Shown: positions 1-7,328, counted from the stretch's first letter. The stretch is DNA of 10,037 nucleotides from an uncultured Anaerocolumna sp. (GCA_937901695.1 CALDJN010000217.1:1-10037); one strand, 5' to 3'. Notes: generated by a model from the letters alone, not told the origin. Program-made: numbers and translations.

Positions 1-130
1 GACACCATCGCCGATGAATGGACCCCGCCGCCGACGAATGACACCGCCGCTGACGAATGACCCCACCGGCGAACAACACGAACAACGAATAACCCCGCCC
101 AATAATGACCCAAACGAATAATGACCCAAA
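1..130. repeat. GC-rich degenerate tandem array upstream of the ABC locus
   Basis: Units of 20, 20 and 19 bases (1-20, 21-40, 41-59) share the pattern A-C-C-C/A-C-G-C-C-G followed by GACGAATG. They decay into a more AT-rich part ending in two perfect 14-base copies of AATAATGACCCAAA (101-114 and 117-130). The array is visibly richer in G and C than the rest of the window. Unit lengths are not multiples of three and units carry TGA or TAA in one frame or another. Frame 2 is open from base 2 to a TAA at 119-121, so the array could be the extreme C-terminus of an upstream gene. I favour a post-stop 3' tail like the arrays at 4888 and 5477, but the upstream gene is not visible. Confidence 0.7.
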
Positions 131-143
131 TTGATAGCTATAA

Positions 144-151
144 AGAAAGGA
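144..151 (+). promoter_or_regulatory. Ribosome binding site that fixes the start at 158
   Basis: AGAAAGGA lies 6 bases before the ATG at 158. An in-frame TTG at 131 lies inside the upstream repeat array and has no Shine-Dalgarno sequence, so the ATG at 158 is the better start. Confidence 0.7.
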
Positions 152-157
152 AAATCT

Positions 158-2785
158 ATGAAAGATTATTGGCATAAAAAAAAGTTTATATGGATTGTAA
201 TCACCTTAGGTATCATCCTGGCTACCTTTATGGGCTTATCCATAAAAGTGACAGGTAAATTCCAGAATAAAACCGAAAATCAACTGTCCGCTTATTCTGG
301 TGATATATCTATGACCATTGATTATGGTTACAATCAGTATGCCAAATACGGAAGGTATATGAACGTCCGCGCAGACATTACTAACAAAGGCGAAGACTTT
401 CATGGATGGCTTCAAGTAATAGCACCTAAATTAGAGAATAACGTACTCTATCGAAAAGAAGTAAAAGTGAAAGGGGAAACAACAAAGAATATCTCCGTTA
501 ACATCCCCCTAACCGATGATACCGGCATATTACAGGTTAATTTGTTAGATGATGATGGAAAATCAGTAGTAGAAAAGGAAGCCCCCATTAAGATTGGCAA
601 TTATCAAAAAGACATCTATGTAGGTCTTTTAAGTGATAATGTTTCCGGGTTAGATTATACCGTTCAAGTAGGCTCACAAGTGTTTTACCTCAATGAAGAT
701 AACTTGGCAGATAGTTATCTTGGACTTGATCTTCTAGATGTAATTATCGTAAACCAATTTGATACCAACCGTTTAAGTGACCTGCAAATTAAAGCAATCC
801 AGCAATGGGTATACAACGGAGGAACCTTAGTATTAGGAACTGGAGAATATGCGAAAGAAACCTTGGCAAAATTTCAAAACGTATTTTCTATAAAATATCA
901 GGAAGAACTTGAGAACTATGAGCTGACATTTGGTATGAATAAGAAAACGCTGGAGCATCTAAAAAGGGATATTATACAATACGATGAATCCAGGAAAGCA
1001 TTGACAGAAACAGTTAAGCAAAATAAAGCTATGTACAATAGCTATTCTGCATCAACCCAAGAGGCTATTACAAAGGAGGAAGCAGGTAATAAGGCGCCTT
1101 CCAGCTGGGTACAGAAAATTCTGGATGAGTTAACGATTCTTCCTATCCATAAGAATATAATCCATGGGTCCATAAAAGATGGATTGCCAAAGGTAATAGA
1201 GGACAAACACATCTTAATGGAAGTCAGCCCCTATGGATTAGGCAACGTACAATTATTTAATCTGGATATGGGTCTGGAACCGAAACAAGAATCCTTTGGA
1301 ATTGCCATGTACTATTCTATTTTGCAGAATATTAGCAGTACCAAACGTAACCAGTTAGATAACGAATACTACGGAAATTATGTAAATTATAACATATACA
1401 ACAGCATGTCCTATGTAGACACTGAAAATATTCCCAAAGTGGGAAGATATATTGCTATATTGGCAATCTACGTTGTCATAGTCGGACCTGTACTATTTAT
1501 CGTATTAAAGAAACTGGATAGGAGAAGCCTAACTTGGATTTTGGTACCTTCCTTTGCTATCCTATTTACGGCTATAGTGTACTTGGTTGGCTCCGATACA
1601 CGTATTAGCAAACCTTATGCAGGATACGTGGAATTACTCTCCTTTGAAGAAGAAAATATTGCCCAGGAAAATGTTTATCTTGCCTTAACGGCACCTTATA
1701 ATAACAAATACAAAGTAGACATTGATAGCAAATATCAAGTCATTCAGCTAAGTAATAGCAATAGTAAATATGCCCAGAATCGTCCAAATAACTTTCAGCC
1801 AGACCTTGCCAGATATCAGTCAGCTATAAATTATGGAAATAAAAAAACAACCTTGGAAGTAAACCGTAATGCAGCATTTACTCCGGTATACTATTATTCA
1901 AAAAATCATTATCCGATGGAGGATAAAATAACCCTTGATATTCATTATGTAGGAGGTGAAGTCTATGGAACCGTAACCAATGGATTTTCATTTGATATTA
2001 CCAATGCCCTAGTGAAATGTGATGGATTCATAATTAACATTGGAACCTTAAAAAAGGGTGAAACCGTTAATATTAAAGATAAAGAATCACAAATTATCAT
2101 ATCCAGAGATGATTTATATGCCACTACGATTATAAACCGTATCGCAGGTGGAACGAATAAAATAGAGGATAACACAGCAGATGTGAATCGTCGGAGCAAT
2201 ATATTGCAATACCTGTTAGAGCCCAATATGCAAGGGCATTCCAAAGAAAACTTTCTTATAGGTTTTATACAGGAAGATATAAATCAAGGCTTAGTTGGTG
2301 AATTATCCGGTAAGATGAATACTTATGGAACAACAGCAATTCAAGTTCCATTTGATGTAAATCATACCAAAGGAAGTAAGACATTTGTACCTTCCATTGA
2401 ACCTTTCGAAGAGATAGATAAGTTAAATCAGGATAATTATTACAATTACAAATTCCTTGAAAATGGAATGAAGACCATAGAATATCAGCTGCCACCAGAA
2501 GATAAGATTCTATCCTTCTCATTTTTAAGTAACCGAAATCAAGTGGTAAGTAAAGAATACTCCAGTAATTTTAGTGGAAATATCTATTTTCTAAATTACA
2601 GAACCGGGACCTATGACTTGGTATTTACTACAGGAAACCATGGAAGTTTAGATGATGTAAGCCCCTATATTACAGATGAGAATAAAATCACCATCCGGTA
2701 TGAATCCGGAATGCCTCCAAATGAATACCAAGTAATACTACCCGAGATTTCCTACTGGAAGGAGGCGGACCATGTTACAGATTAA
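158..2785 (+). CDS. Large membrane-anchored extracellular protein of an ABC-2 exporter locus
   Basis: This 875-residue protein is numbered from the ATG at 158. It has an N-terminal membrane segment (about residues 10-29, after a KKK cluster). A beta-rich domain follows (about 45-145). Next is an alpha/beta segment (about 150-240) with the feel of the glutamine-amidotransferase-like fold found in such proteins (LDVIIVNQFDTNRLSD, then WVYNGGTLVLGTG). No catalytic Cys-His-Glu set is apparent, so that segment is probably a binding module. Two membrane helices (about 431-450 and 459-478) are joined by a short basic loop KKLDRR. The remaining roughly 400 residues are a large beta-rich domain, presumably outside. 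The gene overlaps the ATPase gene by 14 bases, which implies translational coupling and a shared complex. The organisation recalls GldA/F/G-type exporters, where an auxiliary protein accompanies ATPase and permease. That comparison is inference, and the substrate is unknown. Confidence 0.85.
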   Translation: MKDYWHKKKFIWIVITLGIILATFMGLSIKVTGKFQNKTENQLSAYSGDISMTIDYGYNQYAKYGRYMNVRADITNKGEDFHGWLQVIAPKLENNVLYRKEVKVKGETTKNISVNIPLTDDTGILQVNLLDDDGKSVVEKEAPIKIGNYQKDIYVGLLSDNVSGLDYTVQVGSQVFYLNEDNLADSYLGLDLLDVIIVNQFDTNRLSDLQIKAIQQWVYNGGTLVLGTGEYAKETLAKFQNVFSIKYQEELENYELTFGMNKKTLEHLKRDIIQYDESRKALTETVKQNKAMYNSYSASTQEAITKEEAGNKAPSSWVQKILDELTILPIHKNIIHGSIKDGLPKVIEDKHILMEVSPYGLGNVQLFNLDMGLEPKQESFGIAMYYSILQNISSTKRNQLDNEYYGNYVNYNIYNSMSYVDTENIPKVGRYIAILAIYVVIVGPVLFIVLKKLDRRSLTWILVPSFAILFTAIVYLVGSDTRISKPYAGYVELLSFEEENIAQENVYLALTAPYNNKYKVDIDSKYQVIQLSNSNSKYAQNRPNNFQPDLARYQSAINYGNKKTTLEVNRNAAFTPVYYYSKNHYPMEDKITLDIHYVGGEVYGTVTNGFSFDITNALVKCDGFIINIGTLKKGETVNIKDKESQIIISRDDLYATTIINRIAGGTNKIEDNTADVNRRSNILQYLLEPNMQGHSKENFLIGFIQEDINQGLVGELSGKMNTYGTTAIQVPFDVNHTKGSKTFVPSIEPFEEIDKLNQDNYYNYKFLENGMKTIEYQLPPEDKILSFSFLSNRNQVVSKEYSSNFSGNIYFLNYRTGTYDLVFTTGNHGSLDDVSPYITDENKITIRYESGMPPNEYQVILPEISYWKEADHVTD
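2759..2765 (+). promoter_or_regulatory. Ribosome binding site of the ATPase inside the preceding gene
   Basis: AAGGAGG lies 6 bases before the ATG at 2772 and within the last codons of the 875-residue gene. This is the classic arrangement for coupled translation. Confidence 0.85.
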
Positions 2786-3713
2786 GAACTTGTCAAAAAC
2801 TTACGGTAAATTCACCGCATTGGATAATTTAAATCTTACCATAGGCAAAGGTCAAATATTTGGTTTCGTCGGTCCAAACGGAGCAGGTAAGACAACCACT
2901 ATGAAAATCGTAGCAGGATTATTAAAACCTGACTCAGGTCAAGTCTATTTGGATGGCATAGAGCAGCAAACCCATATAAAAGAATTCAAAGAAAAAATCG
3001 GCTATATGCCAGACTTCTTTGGAGTATATGATAACCTAAAAGCTATGGAATATATGGAGTTCTATGCTTCCATCTATGGAATAGAGGGAGAAAAGGCTAG
3101 AAAACTTGGGTTAGAACTGATAGACCTAGTCGGTTTAACCGATAAGGCGGATACCTACGTAGATAGCTTATCCAGAGGAATGAAGCAAAGATTATGCCTT
3201 GCCAGAAGCTTAATTCATAATCCAGAGTTCCTAATCCTGGATGAACCTGCTTCCGGTCTGGATCCCAGAGCCAGATATGATATGAAAGAAATTATCAAAG
3301 AACTGAACAAAAGAGGAAAAACCATTTTAATCAGCTCCCATATCCTGCCTGAATTGTCTCAAATGTGTACCAACATTGGCATTATCGAGAATGGAAAGAT
3401 GATGGTGTCAGGCACCGTAGAGGAAATAATGGCAACCCGAGGAACCGCAAGTCCGTTAGTTATGCGGTTTACCGAAGGTCAGGAAAATGGCATCGAAGTT
3501 CTAAAGAAGAATAGGCTTGTTGAAAACGTAACCATTAAAGATAATAGTGTATCTATATTATTTAAGGGAAATGAAGAAGAGGAAGCTATGTTACTGGCTG
3601 ACATGATTAAAAATGGAGCTTACGTATCTTACTTCTCAAGAGAAGAAAGCAACTTGGAATCCTTATTTATCCAGATTACAGATCATACTGATGGAGAATC
3701 TAATGAAGAATAA
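2772..3713 (+). CDS. ABC transporter ATP-binding protein (ABC-2 export type)
   Basis: This 313-residue nucleotide-binding subunit should hydrolyse ATP on the cytoplasmic face and drive the permease encoded at 3944. Visible motifs are Walker A GPNGAGKT (34-41), signature LSRGMKQ (133-139), Walker B FLILDEP with catalytic E158, D-loop SGLD (161-164) and switch H190 (SSHIL). The usual Q-loop glutamine after IGYMP is D81, and the signature reads SRGMKQ rather than SGGQQ. I recall similar substitutions in firmicute exporters of this group, so the protein is probably active. About 80 residues after the ATPase core form the C-terminal extension common in ABC-2 (CcmA/NatA-like) ATPases. Length and domain order are normal. 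It overlaps the upstream gene by 14 bases, but the permease follows only after a 230-base gap. Confidence 0.95.
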   Translation: MLQIKNLSKTYGKFTALDNLNLTIGKGQIFGFVGPNGAGKTTTMKIVAGLLKPDSGQVYLDGIEQQTHIKEFKEKIGYMPDFFGVYDNLKAMEYMEFYASIYGIEGEKARKLGLELIDLVGLTDKADTYVDSLSRGMKQRLCLARSLIHNPEFLILDEPASGLDPRARYDMKEIIKELNKRGKTILISSHILPELSQMCTNIGIIENGKMMVSGTVEEIMATRGTASPLVMRFTEGQENGIEVLKKNRLVENVTIKDNSVSILFKGNEEEEAMLLADMIKNGAYVSYFSREESNLESLFIQITDHTDGESNEE

Positions 3714-3943
3714 AGGCTATAAACAAGTTGCGTAAGCGGATAAACTTGCCTGCAGGCAGGTGGGAATATCCCCTTTGACTAGCAGCTTTTAAGAATCTGA
3801 GATGCTAAAACATTAGTGTATATAGTAAATCATAAATTATTTGCTAATTTATATACAGAAAGGAGAAGCCAAGTATAAGAAATGGCAAGTACGCCATTCC
3901 TCCCCGACCTAAAATAGAACGGGGTATCCTGGATAGCTAAAAG
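3714..3943 (+). other. Structured 230-base intercistronic region before the permease
   Basis: No ORF of useful size is present. Several hairpins can be drawn: CAAGTT/AACTTG near 3724-3747; GGGA/TCCC around 3762-3772; TGTATATA (3817-3824) with TATATACA (3850-3857), containing an inner AGTAAAT/ATTTGCT pairing; AATGGC (3881-3886) with GCCATT (3893-3898); and CCCCG (3902-3906) with CGGGG (3920-3924). A good Shine-Dalgarno sequence, AAAGGAG (3859-3865), has no correctly spaced start. The nearest ATG (3882) is 16 bases on and gives only an 11-residue peptide ending at 3917. The permease ATG at 3944 has only a weak GGAT nearby. The region could be a cis-regulatory leader, a small RNA element or an old insertion. 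I do not recognise a known riboswitch class. Confidence 0.5.
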
Positions 3944-4888
3944 ATGAAAATCAACCCAGTATATAAAAAAGAATTAAAAATCGGTGTCCGTACCATTAAA
4001 ACTGCTCTAATTATATTAGGATATAATGGGCTGTTGGCATTGTTCGGGTTATTTGCTTTCTATGCAACCTTTGAATATGGCAGCAGATACGGCGGAACCA
4101 TTAATTATACAGCAGTTCTAGAACTTTACGCTATTATAGCAGCGGTAGAATTCGGCTTAGTATTATTTACGGTACCTGCATTGACAGCAGGTTCCATATC
4201 AGGAGAAAGAGAAAAACAAACTTTAGACATCCTTCTAACTACTAAGCTATCACCTATGCAGATCATACTAGGGAAATTAGCTTCCTCCATCAGCATTATG
4301 ATTCTATTGGCACTATCCAGTTTGCCAATTTTATCACTGGTATTCTCCATAGGAGGAGTTACTTTCGTAGATATGCTTGAATTTATGGCGTTAATCATAA
4401 TTACAGCCATATATGTAGGAAGTATCGGAATATTTTTCTCCTGCTTATTTAAGAAAACCACTGTAGCTACGGTATCCACCTATGGTGCATTGCTGTTCCT
4501 TGTGTTGGGAACTTTCTTCATACTGACCGCTATAGTAATATTAAAAAATATGAATGCTGCTAACTTAGTTAACCAATCAGATTACCTATATCAATCACCT
4601 AAAGCAGGATATTGGGTATTAATCTACTTAATTAATCCTGCCGTAACCTGTTTTGCCGTGATTGAAGGGCAGATAGGCACGGGGTCAAGATTTGTACAGT
4701 TTCTAAGAAAATTTGGTACTTCCTCACAATGGATTGAAAATAACTGGTTTTTTATTAGTGTAGCAGTACAAGGAGTATTGTCGCTGATATTTATATATTT
4801 TTCATCCAGATTATTAAATCCTTTGAAAGAAAAACGCGGGAGAAGAAAAGGCAGGAAGATGGGGCATGGAAGGATGAATAAGAAGTAA
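3944..4888 (+). CDS. ABC-2 type transporter permease (NosY/COG1277-like)
   Basis: This 314-residue integral membrane protein is the likely permease partner of the ATPase at 2772. Hydrophobic segments lie at about residues 19-42, 58-83, 112-136, 144-168, 171-200 and 268-292, with a further weaker one near 225-242. The motif GEREKQTLDILLTTKLS begins at residue 87. It is the hallmark of ABC-2 permeases of this group and forms the coupling region after the second helix. The tail is strongly basic (RGRRKGRK, then MNKK) and should be cytoplasmic. The start is fixed by an in-frame TAA at 3938-3940, directly before the ATG. The ribosome site is weak, unlike its operon partners, so expression may depend on the structured leader upstream. 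The stop codon is the first element of a tandem repeat array. Confidence 0.92.
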   Translation: MKINPVYKKELKIGVRTIKTALIILGYNGLLALFGLFAFYATFEYGSRYGGTINYTAVLELYAIIAAVEFGLVLFTVPALTAGSISGEREKQTLDILLTTKLSPMQIILGKLASSISIMILLALSSLPILSLVFSIGGVTFVDMLEFMALIIITAIYVGSIGIFFSCLFKKTTVATVSTYGALLFLVLGTFFILTAIVILKNMNAANLVNQSDYLYQSPKAGYWVLIYLINPAVTCFAVIEGQIGTGSRFVQFLRKFGTSSQWIENNWFFISVAVQGVLSLIFIYFSSRLLNPLKEKRGRRKGRKMGHGRMNKK

Positions 4889-5078
4889 GGTATAAGTAAG
4901 ATATAGGGTATAAGGAAGGCGTAAAGTATAAGTAAGATATAGAGCGTAAGTAAGACATAGAGTATAAGTAAGATTAAGGTATAAGTAAGATGTAAAGTAT
5001 AAATAAGATGTAAAATATAAGCAAGATATAAAATACAAGTAAGGTATAAAGTATAAGTAAGATATAAGGTATAAATAG
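4888..5078. repeat. 18-base tandem repeat array starting at the permease stop codon
   Basis: About ten and a half imperfect copies of an 18-base unit, consensus AAGTATAAGTAAGATATA, run from the last base of the permease stop codon (TAA, 4886-4888). Unit starts are 4888, 4906, 4924, 4942, 4960 (17 bases), 4977, 4995, 5013, 5031 and 5049, with a partial copy at 5067. Every plus-strand unit contains TAA or TAG. Because 18 is a multiple of three, minus-strand frames stay open and read as hydrophobic hexapeptide repeats, which I judge accidental. There are no unique spacers, so this is a minisatellite and not a CRISPR. Confidence 0.9.
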
Positions 5079-5083
5079 AACAA

Positions 5084-5143
5084 AAAAGAGCCATCAAGTA
5101 GTCATGTAAGTTATACTTACTCAATTACTTCGGTGGCTCTTTT
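5084..5143. terminator. Bidirectional hairpin terminator between convergent operons
   Basis: AAAAGAGCCATC (5084-5095) pairs with GGTGGCTCTTTT (5132-5143), including one G-T pair. The stem continues after a bulged C as AAGTA/TACTT (5096-5100 with 5126-5130), and an apical GTAAG/CTTAC hairpin (5106-5110 with 5116-5120) sits inside. A T run follows the stem on the plus strand (4 T) and a longer one on the minus strand (6 T, from the A run at 5082-5087). It should stop both the ABC operon and the minus-strand operon. Confidence 0.85.
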
Positions 5144-5280
5144 AGAAACTATGAAAAATGGAAGAAGAATTAATATGAATGTATTATATCATGTTATGAA
5201 AAAAATGTGTAGTATTATATTTACTTTTAAAATTACTTATAAGTACAGGATAGTTATAAGTAATAGTTATATTTAAAAAT

Positions 5281-5446
5281 GTCATTCTGAACGAAGTGAA
5301 GAATCCCCCCTAAACCATCATTCTGAATGCAGTGAAGAATTCCCTCCTAAACCGTCATTCTGAACGAAGTGAAGAATCTCCACACTGTTAATAGAGATTC
5401 TTCACTTCGTTCAGAATGACAAAAGCTTCACTGCGTTCAGAATGAC
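5281..5446. repeat. Nested palindromic cluster of GTCATTCTGAACGAAG-family repeats
   Basis: Three direct copies start at 5281, 5317 and 5354, separated by similar CCCTCCTAAACC-like spacers. Two inverted copies follow at 5394-5420 and 5426-5446. Copy 3 (5354-5380) and copy 4 (5394-5420) form a perfect 27-base inverted repeat around a 13-base loop. Copies 2 and 5 both carry GCAGTGAAG where the others have GAAGTGAAG, and they differ at one base over about 20, so they pair outside copies 3 and 4. The family is a REP-like intergenic repeat. A further member forms the terminator at 9846-9935. No T run follows, so this cluster is not a canonical terminator. Confidence 0.85.
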
Positions 5447-5476
5447 AGTCTCCAAAATTATATTAAAATTACTTTA

Positions 5477-5540
5477 CCGAATACTCCCTCACCCGAATAC
5501 TCCCTCATCCGAATATTCCCTCACTCTAATATTCCCTTAC
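5477..5540. repeat. Four 16-base repeats spanning the stop codon of the surface-protein gene
   Basis: Copies at 5477-5492, 5493-5508, 5509-5524 and 5525-5540 follow the pattern CCGAATAYTCCCTCAY on the plus strand. The copy at 5525-5540 encodes the last residues and the stop (TAG, 5526-5528) of the minus-strand gene. The other three lie immediately downstream of the stop and are closer to one another than to the coding copy. The period of 16 is not a multiple of three. Confidence 0.85.
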
Positions 5541-7328
5541 ATTAATATGAGGATATACATTCTCCCCGGTTTCTTGCGGCATCTTAATATCTATAGCTGA
5601 TAAATCAACGCGGATTGCAGGTCTTATGGCATCATAACGCCTGCCTACAAAGTAAGTTGCCGTAATAGCGCCGGTTGTAAATACGTAAGAAGCATATTTG
5701 TTATGGAAAGCAGGTGAGCGAAGCCACCAGCAAGTATTTCCGTTGGCTTTATTCATATAACCACCATTTTTACGAGCGAAGGTAGTGCATTGTAACATTC
5801 TGGTTTTGGAAGCCTTCATGTCTTTTTGAAAGCCGTAAGCTGGATTCATAACATCCTGTATGGTTAGTATGAATGCTTTATCTATAGTATCATTTCCACC
5901 TTCGGTACCCCAATAATTACTGTCCAGAGTTTTGATATTACTGTTTAGGATGGCTCTTCTTTCCAGGTTGGTAAATGCTATATCTAAGAAGGTGGTATTT
6001 AACCAATTACGTAAGGAGCAAGTTTCCCATGTAAAATCGTCAAATGTTTCATGGATATTCTTGCAGATTAAACCGTATTCTGATAATAGAAGGGCTGAAT
6101 CTTCCGTAACTTCAAGAACTCTCCATAATATAGGCTCTTTACCATTACTAATCTTGTTATCCTGTTCAAATACACCAAAGTAAACACGGCTTCCCTGCCA
6201 GTCATCTTCTTCCGTAAAATCATTTGCATTTACAGGGTTATGAATAGGAAATGCATCTGCTTTAAAAGCTGAAACTGTAATGGGTACCTCTTTCACAGTC
6301 TTTGTACCGGATACATCTGCTATTATTATAATAGTAGCTTCTCCTTGGGAAATTCCTGTTACGACACCATATACACCATCATTAACTACAGTTGCAACAT
6401 CCAGATTACTGGATGAGTAAGAAACTCCGCTTAACACGCCTCTTTTGACTTTGGTTCTTATTTTAGCCCCAGTACCTTCCATTAAGGTAATTTTAGTTGG
6501 CCAGACAGATATGGTTCCAGCCAGTACAGTAATAGAAGTATGGAAAGACATATCTTCACCATTTAGTGAAAATGAAGTATGAATGGTTGTGGTACCTTCT
6601 CGATTGGCAATTATGATACCATTAACCACTTCTGCAATAGAAGGGTCTTCTGAAGTATAAGTGATATTCTCCGGTTTCCCCTCTGTGGATTTCACTTTAA
6701 TACGATCGGTATTACCTGAGTATATGGTAAGAGCTTTCGTAACTTTAATTGGAGAGGAATCGTTGGAATCATCAATTGAGGCATCTTGGGGGGAATCGTT
6801 GGAATCGCCAATTGCGCCATCTTGGGGGGAATCGTTGGAATCATCAATTGAACCATCTTGGGAGGAATCATTGGAATCATCAATTGAGCTATCTTGGAGT
6901 AAGTTGGATATACCGCCATTCTCTTTTGAATCATCATCAAAGTCATCATACAAATTATTATCAAAGTTATCGACCGAGTTATTATCAAAGTTATCGTCCA
7001 AATTATTATCAAAGTTATTATCAAAGTTATCGCCAAAGTTACCACCAAAATTATCACTCAAGTTATCGCCAAAGTTACCACCAAAATTATCACTCAAGTC
7101 ATCACCAAAGTTACCTTTAAAGCCTCTAACAGAATTCTCATTCGAAGTTTTATCCAAATCCTCTTTGAAAACTCCATCGGAATTATCTTTGAAAGCTCCG
7201 CCCGAATCACCAGGCTTTCCACTATTCCTATTATTGTTTAATATCTTATTTAGTATAAAAGCAACACATAGACCAAATAATATTATTATAACCAATGCTC
7301 CTAATATAAGTTTAAAATCCATAACCAT
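5526..7328 (-). CDS. Membrane-anchored surface protein: repetitive stalk, two BIG2-like domains, DUF6273
   Basis: Numbered from the ATG at 7328 the protein has 600 residues. A single membrane helix (about 5-27) is followed by an Asp/Asn/Ser-rich, acidic, repetitive stalk (about 31-195). Two bacterial Ig-like modules follow (about 198-270 and 272-353; motifs SEDPSIAEVVNG and SSNLDVATVVNDGVYGVVTGISQGEA). The C-terminal DUF6273-type domain (about 380-580) shows VYFG, EPILWRVLEV, SLRNWLN, NTCWWLRSP and AIRPAIRVDL. DUF6273 is thought to have a formylglycine-generating-enzyme / C-type-lectin-like fold and probably binds a ligand outside the cell. An ATG at 7382 would add 18 residues but has no ribosome site. 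The ATG at 7328 has GAAAGAAAGGA (7341-7351) at about 12 bases and gives a normal membrane-anchor N-terminus. It lies downstream of the AP2 gene in one operon (74 bases, or 20 with the longer start) and its stop sits in a 16-base repeat. Confidence 0.88.
   Translation of the reverse strand: MVMDFKLILGALVIIILFGLCVAFILNKILNNNRNSGKPGDSGGAFKDNSDGVFKEDLDKTSNENSVRGFKGNFGDDLSDNFGGNFGDNLSDNFGGNFGDNFDNNFDNNLDDNFDNNSVDNFDNNLYDDFDDDSKENGGISNLLQDSSIDDSNDSSQDGSIDDSNDSPQDGAIGDSNDSPQDASIDDSNDSSPIKVTKALTIYSGNTDRIKVKSTEGKPENITYTSEDPSIAEVVNGIIIANREGTTTIHTSFSLNGEDMSFHTSITVLAGTISVWPTKITLMEGTGAKIRTKVKRGVLSGVSYSSSNLDVATVVNDGVYGVVTGISQGEATIIIIADVSGTKTVKEVPITVSAFKADAFPIHNPVNANDFTEEDDWQGSRVYFGVFEQDNKISNGKEPILWRVLEVTEDSALLLSEYGLICKNIHETFDDFTWETCSLRNWLNTTFLDIAFTNLERRAILNSNIKTLDSNYWGTEGGNDTIDKAFILTIQDVMNPAYGFQKDMKASKTRMLQCTTFARKNGGYMNKANGNTCWWLRSPAFHNKYASYVFTTGAITATYFVGRRYDAIRPAIRVDLSAIDIKMPQETGENVYPHINVREY
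6747..6890 (-). repeat. 36-base repeats in the surface-protein stalk (4 copies)
   Basis: Four in-frame copies encode the 12-residue unit SIDDSNDSSQDG (residues 147-194). Copies differ at a few bases, for example GDSNDSPQ in the third. They form the membrane-distal part of the acidic stalk, just before the first Ig-like domain. In-frame repeats like these can change in copy number without breaking the gene. Confidence 0.9.
6933..7112 (-). repeat. Asn/Asp/Phe/Gly-rich repeats in the surface-protein stalk
   Basis: Residues 73-132 are short repeats. There are two near-identical 36-base units reading DNLSDNFGGNFG, then shorter NFDNN-type units. All are built from ATTATC and AAAGTTATC words on the plus strand and are strongly acidic. 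This is the membrane-proximal part of the stalk. Confidence 0.85.

Noticed and set aside
131..157. TTG start adding nine residues to the large membrane protein
   Set aside because: There is no ribosome site before TTG 131, which lies at the edge of the repeat array. The ATG at 158 has AGAAAGGA at good spacing.
3882..3917. 11-codon ORF (MASTPFLPDLK) after a Shine-Dalgarno sequence
   Set aside because: Spacing from AGGAG is 16 bases, too long for normal initiation. It is mentioned only as a possible leader peptide and not listed as a gene.
4888..5078. CRISPR array
   Set aside because: Repeats are directly adjacent, degenerate and without unique spacers, and no cas genes are present.
4624..5124. 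Minus-strand ORFs reading as hydrophobic LTYTLY-type repeats (also 4814-5083)
   Set aside because: They are produced by the 18-base repeat, whose length is a multiple of three, plus the shadow of the permease gene. They have no ribosome site and run across the bidirectional terminator.
5281..5446. Insertion sequence ends or CRISPR
   Set aside because: There is no transposase, no target-site duplication that I can see, and spacers are short and related. It is a REP-like palindromic cluster.
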